Assembly (NCBI GenBank): GCA_947589385.1
Contig: CANPZW010000005.1
Coordinates: 51,099 to 115,098, forward strand
Direction of reading: 5' to 3'
DNA length: 64,000 nucleotides
DNA from: an uncultured Clostridia bacterium
GTDB taxonomy: Bacteria; Bacillota; Clostridia; Christensenellales; Borkfalkiaceae
The notes beneath the pieces were generated by a model. That model was not told the origin of the DNA. It did not search any database and saw only the letters and a list, made by a program, of their open reading frames with translations. Below, in pieces: positions 18,287 through 25,763 of this stretch. Position 1 is the stretch's first letter; every line of letters begins with the position of its first letter. Position numbers and translations under genes: made by a program.

Positions 18287-19180
18287 ATGAAAATCCGCTC
18301 GAAAATTTTAATCTTTTCTATCATTACCGCGCTGTGCCTTTATATAGGTTTGGGGTCGGTATGGCTTATGGAGGGCTGGGGCGTTTGGATACGCGCCGCG
18401 CTTCATGTTGCGGGCGCCGCGGGGTTTGTCGCGGGAATCGTCTTTTTGATAATCAAAAAGGACGCGCTGTTAAAAACAGACCTCGTCCTTATTTCCTGCT
18501 TTGCCCTCGTTTATACGGCGGTGGTAATACTGAATTTTACGGCTAATCTCAGCGAACTCGAAACCGACGGCGAAAAAATCAACCGCTTAACCGAGCTTTT
18601 GAGGAGCGCGGGCGGCTGGTCTATGGCTGTATTCGTTCTTGTTCAGATTTTGCAGGTGGTGGTTCTGCCGTTGCCCGCCGTGGTGTGCTATCTCCCGGGG
18701 GTGGCGATATGGGGACCGCTTACCGCTACTTTGCTCGCTTCGGTGGGCGTTCTTTTGGGCGCGGCGATTTGTTATCTTTTGGGCAGGCTTTTCGGCAGGC
18801 GTGTCGTGGAATGGATTGCGGGCAGGGAAGCGACCGAAAAGTATGCCGATTATTTGGGCAGAAAGGGCAAAACGCTGTTTGTTATTATGCAGATACTGCC
18901 CTTTTTCCCCGACGATATCCTCTGCCTTGTCGCGGGGCTTACGAAAATGAATTTTCCATTTTTTATCGCTACGATGATTATCGTACGTCCTGCGATAGTC
19001 GCTATGTATTGCTATCTCGGCAGCGGTTCGGTTATACCGTTTTCGGGCTGGGGAATACCCGTATGGATTGCGATTTTTGCGGTTTGCGTCGTGCTTGCCG
19101 TGCTTTCTTTTAAATATCAGGATAAGTTGGAAAGCCGCCTTAAAGGGCTTTTCAAAAATAAAAAAGATAAAAATCAATAA
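18287..19180 (+). CDS. TVP38/TMEM64 (VTT domain) membrane protein
   Basis: LPLPAVVCYLPGVAIWGPLTATLLASVGVLLGAAICYLLGRLFGRR. Confidence 0.85.
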   Translation: MKIRSKILIFSIITALCLYIGLGSVWLMEGWGVWIRAALHVAGAAGFVAGIVFLIIKKDALLKTDLVLISCFALVYTAVVILNFTANLSELETDGEKINRLTELLRSAGGWSMAVFVLVQILQVVVLPLPAVVCYLPGVAIWGPLTATLLASVGVLLGAAICYLLGRLFGRRVVEWIAGREATEKYADYLGRKGKTLFVIMQILPFFPDDILCLVAGLTKMNFPFFIATMIIVRPAIVAMYCYLGSGSVIPFSGWGIPVWIAIFAVCVVLAVLSFKYQDKLESRLKGLFKNKKDKNQ

Positions 19181-19221
19181 CCGCAAATAACCGCATTTAT
19201 AATTCCGTATTTATATTCCGC

Positions 19222-19258
19222 AAACGGGCGGGGCGTGTACTTCACGCCCCGCCCGTTT
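19222..19258. terminator. GC-rich hairpin
   Basis: AAACGGGCGGGGCGTG-TACTT-CACGCCCCGCCCGTTT. Confidence 0.6.
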
Positions 19259-19302
19259 AAACTCATACAATGTAGTATAAGTTTTAACCGGAGAAAAACA
19301 AA

Positions 19303-20076
19303 GTGCACTTTTTAACTTCGCTTTCTGGCGTCACGCTTGCTTTCATCGCCACCGCATTCACTTATTTAATGACGGCGGCGGGCGCGGCGCTTGTTTTTAT
19401 ATGCAAAAACGTAAACAAATCGGCATTTTCGCTTATGATGTCCAGCGCCGCGGGAATAATGCTGGCTTCGACCTTTTTTTCGTTGCTTTTGCCTGCAATG
19501 GAAAGCGCCCCCGAACCCACATGGCTCGTTCTTACGGCGGGCTTCGCGGCGGGCGGACTTCTGATAATCTTTACCGATATTCTTATAGGTAAGTTACATT
19601 TCTTTTCGGACAACAGGGAAAAGCGTTCGTCCGCGGTTATGTGCATCGCGGTGACTATGCATAACATCCCCGAAGGTCTTGCCGTGGGAGTAGCCTGCGG
19701 CGCGGTGATAGCAGGCGACGCGGCGACTTTGGTCGCGGCTGTAATGCTTGCTGTGGGAATAGGCATACAGAACTTCCCCGAAGGAATGTGCGTCTCTTTT
19801 CCGCTGCGCGCGAACGGCATGGGCAGAGGAAAATCCTTTTTCATAGGCCAGCTTTCGGGCGCGGTTGAAATCGTTGCGGGCGTTGCGGGCGCGGCGGCGG
19901 TTTCCGTTGCAAGCGGCATACTTCCGTGGGCTCTCGCGTTTTCAGCCGGCGCTATGCTTGCCGTAGTTTGCTCGGAACTCATTCCCGAAAGCTTTTCAAA
20001 CGGCAAAATTCAGGCGACAATCGGCATTATCGCCGGTTTTGCGCTTATGATGATTCTCGATATAGCGTTCGGTTGA
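19303..20076 (+). CDS. ZIP-family metal transporter
   Basis: TMHNIPEGLAVGVACG and GIQNFPEGMCVSFPL; likely GTG start. Confidence 0.9.
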   Translation: MHFLTSLSGVTLAFIATAFTYLMTAAGAALVFICKNVNKSAFSLMMSSAAGIMLASTFFSLLLPAMESAPEPTWLVLTAGFAAGGLLIIFTDILIGKLHFFSDNREKRSSAVMCIAVTMHNIPEGLAVGVACGAVIAGDAATLVAAVMLAVGIGIQNFPEGMCVSFPLRANGMGRGKSFFIGQLSGAVEIVAGVAGAAAVSVASGILPWALAFSAGAMLAVVCSELIPESFSNGKIQATIGIIAGFALMMILDIAFG

Positions 20077-20108
20077 ATAATTTACAAAAATTTCCGCAAC
20101 ATAGGAGT

Positions 20109-20912
20109 ATGGAAAAGAAATCAGACAAAAAAACCGCGGTTGTGGTGGGCGGAAGCTCGGGTATAGGTTATGAAACCTGCGTTCTTCTCGCCGACCGCGG
20201 CTGGAACGTGGTAAACATATCCCGTAGTCCCTGCAAAAACGGCAAAGTGGTCAATTTACAGGCGGACGTCGCCGACGGCGCAGCCCTGAACTCGGCGATT
20301 AAAAAAGCCGCCGTCAAAAACGGCGTATCCCTCCTTATTTACAGCGCGGGTTTTTCGATGGCGGCGCCCATCGAGTACGCCAAAGAAGAGGACTATAAGT
20401 ATCTCTTCGAGGTCAACTTTTTCGGCGCGCTGCGCGCCATACAGGCGGTGATTCCGTATATGAAAAAGAAGGGCGGCAGAATAATTTTAATAGGCTCTCT
20501 CGGCGGTAATCTGCCTATCAGCTTCGACAGTTTTTATTCCGCTTCCAAGGCGGCGCTGGAAATGCTCTGCCGAAACGCATACAGCGAATTGAAGCCTTAC
20601 AACATCAAGGTTACGGGCGTTTTGCCCGGCGGCACTTGTACGGGCTTTACGTTCAAACGCAAGGTGTATAACGAAAGCGAAACGGGCATATATTCGGGCA
20701 GCGTAAATAAGGCAGTCGCCGCGCTTGCGCATATGGAGCAGAGCGGAATGTCGCCCGCGGAAGTCGCGCGCATTATATGCAGCCTCATAACGATGGACAA
20801 CCCCCCCGTCATCAAAAGTTGCGGCGCAAAGAATACGGTTTACAGACTTTTCTCCCGCATTATGCCCGAAAAGGTCACGCTTAATTTAAACGATAGGATG
20901 TACAACCAGTGA
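20109..20912 (+). CDS. SDR-family NAD(P)-dependent oxidoreductase
   Basis: VVVGGSSGIGYET, YSAGF, SFYSASKAALEML; internal ATG 20109 chosen over the ORF-track start 19926. Confidence 0.88.
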   Translation: MEKKSDKKTAVVVGGSSGIGYETCVLLADRGWNVVNISRSPCKNGKVVNLQADVADGAALNSAIKKAAVKNGVSLLIYSAGFSMAAPIEYAKEEDYKYLFEVNFFGALRAIQAVIPYMKKKGGRIILIGSLGGNLPISFDSFYSASKAALEMLCRNAYSELKPYNIKVTGVLPGGTCTGFTFKRKVYNESETGIYSGSVNKAVAALAHMEQSGMSPAEVARIICSLITMDNPPVIKSCGAKNTVYRLFSRIMPEKVTLNLNDRMYNQ

Positions 20913-20987
20913 GGAAGGAATATGACCTTTCCCGCCGCGACGAAAGGGAAAGTTTGGTAAAAGCGCCTAAGGGCGGGGGTATGAAGA

Positions 20988-21437
20988 ATGACAGGAAGAA
21001 CCCGTGAAAATTACAACAAGAACTATCTCGAATACGTAAAAACGCAGGACCCGCCCACAAAGCATTTTAAAAACTGTGCTGCGGCGTTCGGCGTAGGCGG
21101 GCTTATATGCTGCATAGGGCAGTTCATCCGCTATATGCTGTCCTATATAGGGCTTACGGGCGACGAGCTTGCCGGGGCGACTTCGGTCGTGCTTATTTTT
21201 CTCGGCTGTCTTTTGACGGGATTGGGCGTCTATGACAGAATAGGCAGATACGCGGGCGCGGGTTCTATCGTGCCTATCACGGGGTTTGCCAACAGCGTTA
21301 CGTCCCCCGCAATCGAGTTCAAAACGGAGGGCTGGATATACGGCATGGCTGCCAAAATGTTCACCGTCGCCGGCGCGATAATAGTATTCGGCGTGTGTTC
21401 GGGCGTTATTGTCGGTCTGATTTATTTGTTTGTATGA
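20988..21437 (+). CDS. spoVAC: Stage V sporulation protein AC
   Basis: NYLEYVKTQDPPTKHFKNCAAAFGVGGLICCIGQ; TM protein followed by spoVAD. Confidence 0.9.
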   Translation: MTGRTRENYNKNYLEYVKTQDPPTKHFKNCAAAFGVGGLICCIGQFIRYMLSYIGLTGDELAGATSVVLIFLGCLLTGLGVYDRIGRYAGAGSIVPITGFANSVTSPAIEFKTEGWIYGMAAKMFTVAGAIIVFGVCSGVIVGLIYLFV

Positions 21438-22072
21438 AAAAGGGCAATACGTTATTTTTTAAAAACGCCCCCGCAATTCTCTCATTTGCCGCCGTGTGCG
21501 GCTCTAAGGAGAAGGAGGGAATAGTCGGTACGTACGCCGATATAACGCTTGAAGACGATATGTACGGCGAAAGCACGTACGAAAAAGCGGAGTGCAAAAT
21601 GCTCTCCACCGCCATATCGCTTGCCATAAAAAAGAGCGGGCTTGAAGAGAATAAGATAGACGTTCTTCTTTCGGGCGATTTGTTGAACCAGATTATTTCG
21701 GCAAGTTTCGCCGCGCGCGACTTCGAATTTCCGTTTTTGGGGCTTTATTCGGCGTGTTCGACGATGAGCGAAAGTATTCTTCTCGGCGCGTCTTTGGTGG
21801 ACGGAGGATATGTAAATACGGCTGTTTGCGCCACGGGCAGCCATTTTGCCTCGGCGGAAAGGCAGTACCGATATCCTTTGGAGCTGGGCTGTACCCGTCC
21901 GCCGCAATCCCAGTGGACTGTTACGGGCGCGGGCGGACTTGTGCTCGGCAAGTCGGATAAAGGAGTTAAAGTCACCTGCGGCACAATGGGCAGAGTCCGC
22001 GACTACGGCGTGACAGACGTAAACAACATGGGCGCCGCAATGGCGCCTGTTAATGCTATTATAGCACCATAA
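21434..22072 (+). pseudogene. spoVAD: 5' fragment of spoVAD, truncated at the left end of the element
   Basis: Strong SpoVAD-like N-terminal part ending ..YGVTDVNNMGAAMAP then unrelated VNAIIAP-stop; full-length SpoVAD is about 340 aa. Confidence 0.85.
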
Positions 22073-22081
22073 CATATGGTG
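22054..22081. repeat. Two adjacent short inverted repeats at the element/spoVAD junction
   Basis: TGCTAT-T-ATAGCA (22054-22066) and CACCAT-AACAT-ATGGTG (22065-22081). Confidence 0.6.
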
Positions 22082-22134
22082 ATAATGATACTTAACACAA
22101 AAATAAAATAAGGAGGTACATAGCCAATGTTATG

Positions 22135-22163
22135 AAAAAACGGCGGATTTCCGCCGTTTTTTT
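22135..22163. terminator. Bidirectional terminator
   Basis: AAAAAACGGCGGA-TT-TCCGCCGTTTTTTT. Confidence 0.75.
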
Positions 22164-22197
22164 CTATAAATTACCTAACCGTATTATATTTGCAAAA

Positions 22198-22887
22198 TCA
22201 AATAAACGTTTCTTGTATCACGTCAACAATCGAGCGGCTGCTGTCGGTTACGTACTCTTGATATTCTGTAATATAAATAATTTCTTTGTCTTTTTGGATT
22301 TTTGCTTTACTGTTTAATATGATTATCCCGCCGGTTGCTGTTTTGGTATCCGAGTAGGATATGAAATATTGAGGTAAGGTGATGTCTGTAAATTTATCCG
22401 TAATTTCAAAACTCGGATATGTGTAGTTAGGATTGCAGACCGCAACAAAATCAAATTTGATTGTTGTGTTTATGTGCATCATATGAATGGAATAAAGAAT
22501 GGTATCGCCGCTGACTTTATCTATTGTCTTATCAACGGAGATGTCATATAACGATTTATCTATATTAAAATCGTATTCTTTCATATCGGCGTCCATTTCA
22601 TCGAATGTGGAGTTTGATATTTCAAAGTTTTCTTCCAAATATATTGGAAGTGTATCGGTTGATGCAAATGGATAAAACACGAGAACACATACAAGAATAA
22701 CGGCAGAAACCGCAACGCTTGCCGCGCCTGCAATCCATTTTAAATTACGCTTCCAAAAATTTTGTTTGGGTTTTGGTGCGTTTTCGATTTGTTCTAACAT
22801 TGAATAGTATTTTTGGTTTTTTCCGGCTTCCAAAATTTGTTGCTTATCAATATCAGATTGTTGTTTTAAGAAGTTTTTGCCTTTCAT
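22198..22887 (-). CDS. Single-TM protein, possible anti-sigma/regulator-like
   Basis: Cytoplasmic N-terminus of about 50 aa, then WIAGAASVAVSAVILVCVLVFYPF TM and extracytoplasmic domain; same strand as and downstream of an ECF sigma gene. Confidence 0.45.
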   Translation of the reverse strand: MKGKNFLKQQSDIDKQQILEAGKNQKYYSMLEQIENAPKPKQNFWKRNLKWIAGAASVAVSAVILVCVLVFYPFASTDTLPIYLEENFEISNSTFDEMDADMKEYDFNIDKSLYDISVDKTIDKVSGDTILYSIHMMHINTTIKFDFVAVCNPNYTYPSFEITDKFTDITLPQYFISYSDTKTATGGIIILNSKAKIQKDKEIIYITEYQEYVTDSSRSIVDVIQETFI

Positions 22888-22888
22888 A

Positions 22889-23728
22889 TCAATAAATATT
22901 TACCGCCAAAACGTCGTTGATGGTTGTATTGTAATGTATATTGAATAATCCGCTTGAATTATAAAATGTTCCCGAAGCGACATAAATGTAGTCGTAATTT
23001 TCTGTGCCGTTGTTTGTCACATAGGTATAGGTTTCATAGCCGAAGCCTACCATAATGTGATTAGCGGTGGAAGTAAGGCAGTCAACGCTATCTTCATTGT
23101 CATATGGAAAGATGTCGCAAACATTATATCCGCCCAAAAACAATACTACCGGATATCCGGCTTCTATGTAGTCCTGTGCTTTACCAAAATCAAACGAGCC
23201 GTTTGACATGCAAGAATAGAATTGTATGTGTTTTCCCTTTTCGATGCAGAACCGCGTTACGCCTAGCTTAAAATCGTTCTCGGTTGCGCCGTAGCCGTCG
23301 CCCGTTATGTATTGGTATAATGTTTCGATAGTTTGTTTAACATTTGAATCTTCGATATGGTAAATAAAAAGGTCAGTATCTTCTATTTTCCTTCCCGAAA
23401 CATGGTCTGGAATGAGATTTTCGTCAAACCTATCGTAGTAGCCTATAAGATTCCCCGCCGCAACTGCCGCGCACGAACCGACAGCCGGGGCATAGGTGTA
23501 TGACGGGCACATGGCGGCTTGATAGTAAGAAGAAGTTAAAGTTTTGCTGATATAGGGAATATCAAACCAAAATTGCGAGGAATCTGAATTTTCCCCTGTG
23601 TAAAAAGTGTCGTAGTAATACACTTTTTCGTTTGTATGCACATCTGCCGTATTGACCGTAGGAACAGACCACGTGCAGAGGAACATAACAGTACCTAATA
23701 AAATCGAGCTTAAATGTAACATTTTCAA
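22889..23728 (-). CDS. Secreted cysteine-peptidase-like protein (C39/C10-like fold)
   Basis: Signal peptide; SCAAVAAGNLIGYYDRF (Cys) and ANHIMVGFGYETY (His). Confidence 0.6.
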   Translation of the reverse strand: MKMLHLSSILLGTVMFLCTWSVPTVNTADVHTNEKVYYYDTFYTGENSDSSQFWFDIPYISKTLTSSYYQAAMCPSYTYAPAVGSCAAVAAGNLIGYYDRFDENLIPDHVSGRKIEDTDLFIYHIEDSNVKQTIETLYQYITGDGYGATENDFKLGVTRFCIEKGKHIQFYSCMSNGSFDFGKAQDYIEAGYPVVLFLGGYNVCDIFPYDNEDSVDCLTSTANHIMVGFGYETYTYVTNNGTENYDYIYVASGTFYNSSGLFNIHYNTTINDVLAVNIY

Positions 23729-23745
23729 TCTCCTTTTAAGTGTTC

Positions 23746-23761
23746 TACTGTTCTGACAGTA
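23746..23761. promoter_or_regulatory. Short inverted repeat in the leader of the peptidase-like gene
   Basis: TACTGT-TCTG-ACAGTA, just upstream of the Shine-Dalgarno. Confidence 0.35.
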
Positions 23762-23788
23762 ATTTGATTAAAAATGTGACATATTTTT

Positions 23789-24298
23789 TTAATTTTTAGA
23801 AAAAAATTTTTTCAGCTCTGCGTAAGCCCTGCTCACGCGCTTCCGCAAGTTAACATATTCAATGCCGAGAACATCTGAAATTTCTTTGAAAGAGTAACCC
23901 TCCCAAAAGTGCATATAGAGTATAGTCTGAGAGGTTTTGTCCAAAGCCGATAAATATTTTTTCATATCCTCGCTTAAAATAAGGCTATCAATATCGAACG
24001 GAGCGGGGAACGTAGGGTGCAGAGGTAAATCGAAGTATATTTTATCGAGCGTGTTTTTAGCTAAATTTTCCGCAAGCGTGAAAAGCCACGCGGTGGGATT
24101 GTTTATTGTTTCTTTCTGTTCTAATTTTAAAAGTTTTAAAAAAAGTTCTTGTGCAATTTCCTCCGCCGAGATTTGATTCCCGAAGCAACGCCTTAAATGG
24201 AAAACGATTTTGGGATAAAATTCGTTATAGAGCTGTTCAAATGCTTTTACGTCGGTATTAAGTTTGCGAAACAGTTTGTTAAATTTATTAGCGTTCAT
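23789..24298 (-). CDS. ECF-type RNA polymerase sigma factor
   Basis: ISAEEIAQELFLKLLK (region 2) and LDKTSQTILYMHFWEGYSFKEISDVLGIEYVNLRKRVSRAYAELKK (region 4). Confidence 0.85.
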   Translation of the reverse strand: MNANKFNKLFRKLNTDVKAFEQLYNEFYPKIVFHLRRCFGNQISAEEIAQELFLKLLKLEQKETINNPTAWLFTLAENLAKNTLDKIYFDLPLHPTFPAPFDIDSLILSEDMKKYLSALDKTSQTILYMHFWEGYSFKEISDVLGIEYVNLRKRVSRAYAELKKFFSKN

Positions 24299-24578
24299 TG
24301 GTCTTTGGTGTTTGCTTTATATACTTTATATAATTATATAAATAAAATTTTTATCTGAATTTCTTATAATTTTTAAAATTTATGGTCACATTTTAATAAA
24401 ATAAGTTGTCAAAAAGATAAATAAAAATTATAACAAAAAATTGTAAGAAAAACGGAAATAATAAATTCGGGTTAGGGATTATGGATGGGCAGTTCTAAAA
24501 GTATAGTTCTGCCCTTAAATTTTGCCGTTTTGAATATCGGGAGCATAAAGAAAGATACTTAAATTCGGAGGAAGTTTT

Positions 24579-25484
24579 ATGAAATATCGCGAATGGTTGG
24601 AGCAATGGCTGTTTTTGGTGAAGCCGTCAATCAAGCAATGCACATATGAACGCTATACGTCGGTTGTAAAAATCCACTTGAAACCGAATTTAGGCGAATA
24701 CGACATAGACGACCTTACCGCGCGGCACCTCCAAACGCTGATTGCAAATTTGTCGGGAGCTTATTCGCCCGGCACGATAAACTGCATAGCGTTTGTGGCG
24801 AAGCGTTCGCTGTTGTGCGCGGAAGAATTGGAAGTAAGGCAAACCCGCTTGAATTGCAAAATGCGTTACAGACTGCGCTATAAACGCGATATTAAATGCC
24901 TTACGGTGGCAAACCAAATGAAATTGGAAAAATATGTGAGCAATTCGGAGATTCCCAAACTGTTCGGGATAACCATTTGCTTATACACGGGTTTACGCGT
25001 GGGCGAGCTTTTGGCGTTGAAGTGGAGCGACATAGATTTCAAAAATTCGATAATTTATGTGAACAGCACCTGTCACGACATTTATACCAACGCGGGCTAC
25101 GAAAAGCTTATCGTTGCGCCAAAGACCTTTACTTCCAAACGCGAAATACCGTTGCCGAAACGGATAACCCCCGGCTTGAAAGATTTAAGCAAAGCAAGCA
25201 AAAGCGATTTCGTTATTTCGGGCAAAGATGGACAGGTAGTATCGAAGCGTTCCTATGAAAGCACGTTCGGCAGCGTACTTAAAAAACTGGGATTGCCGCA
25301 TATGGGCTTGCACAGCCTGCGGCATACTTTTGCCACGCGCGCGCTTGAAAGCGGAATGGACGTAAAAACGCTTTCGGAGATTTTGGGACACAAAAACGCG
25401 GCGATTACATTGAATTGCTATGTTCACAGTTTGTCCGAACACAAGCGGGCGATGATGAACAAAGTTGGCAAAAATTTACAGTAA
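24579..25484 (+). CDS. Tyrosine recombinase (phage-integrase family), candidate DNA invertase
   Basis: TGLRVGELLALKWSDID, HSLRHTFATRALESGMDVKTLSEILGHKN, CYVHS (R..HxxR..H..Y); SAM-like N-terminus. Confidence 0.93.
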   Translation: MKYREWLEQWLFLVKPSIKQCTYERYTSVVKIHLKPNLGEYDIDDLTARHLQTLIANLSGAYSPGTINCIAFVAKRSLLCAEELEVRQTRLNCKMRYRLRYKRDIKCLTVANQMKLEKYVSNSEIPKLFGITICLYTGLRVGELLALKWSDIDFKNSIIYVNSTCHDIYTNAGYEKLIVAPKTFTSKREIPLPKRITPGLKDLSKASKSDFVISGKDGQVVSKRSYESTFGSVLKKLGLPHMGLHSLRHTFATRALESGMDVKTLSEILGHKNAAITLNCYVHSLSEHKRAMMNKVGKNLQ

Positions 25485-25493
25485 AAACGCTAT

Positions 25494-25516
25494 AAAAAAA
25501 GGCGTTCAACAACGCC
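25494..25516 (-). terminator. Leftward-acting intrinsic terminator beside the invertible segment
   Basis: Minus strand reads GGCGTT-GTTG-AACGCC-TTTTTTT. Confidence 0.7.
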
Positions 25517-25523
25517 GTAAAAT

Positions 25524-25548
25524 TTCAAAGTAAACCCTATACTTTGAA
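25524..25548 (+). repeat. Inverted site IR-left of promoter switch
   Basis: TTCAAAGTA-AACCCTA-TACTTTGAA. Confidence 0.9.
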
Positions 25549-25627
25549 AAAATTAAGGATAAAAGCCGCGTTTTTGTAAAGTTATGTATCTTCTGTAAAT
25601 TTTTTACAAAAAATTTTTATTATTTCC

Positions 25628-25656
25628 TTGACAAAATTAAACCTAAGTGATATTTT
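25628..25656 (+). promoter_or_regulatory. Invertible sigma-A-type promoter (reads toward 25764 in this orientation)
   Basis: TTGACA (25628-25633), 17 bp, TATTTT (25651-25656), between two inverted sites. Confidence 0.8.
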
Positions 25657-25670
25657 AATAGTGAATAAAA

Positions 25671-25695
25671 TTCAAAGTATAGGGTTTACTTTGAA
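25671..25695 (-). repeat. Inverted site IR-right of promoter switch
   Basis: TTCAAAGTA-TAGGGTT-TACTTTGAA, exact reverse complement of 25524-25548. Confidence 0.9.
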
Positions 25696-25763
25696 AAAAT
25701 TTTAACATTATTTGGCAAAGCTAATACATTTATTCATAAATATAAAGCGTATAGGAGGTTAAG

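Noticed and set aside
19926-20108. Upstream extension of the SDR ORF
   Set aside because: It overlaps the ZIP gene in another frame; the SDR fold begins at the ATG at 20109.
22110-22137. Perfect Shine-Dalgarno AAGGAGGT followed by ATG-TTA-TGA (two-codon minigene) and by the 61-aa ORF 22132-22317
   Set aside because: The 61-aa ORF runs through a bidirectional terminator and is antisense to the 22198 gene; the minigene reading is possible but cannot be distinguished from a leftover ribosome-binding site.
24480-24520. GGGCAG..CTGCCC hairpin upstream of the recombinase as a third switch site
   Set aside because: Only a 6-bp stem with a 16-nt loop and no match to the TTCAAAGTA arms.
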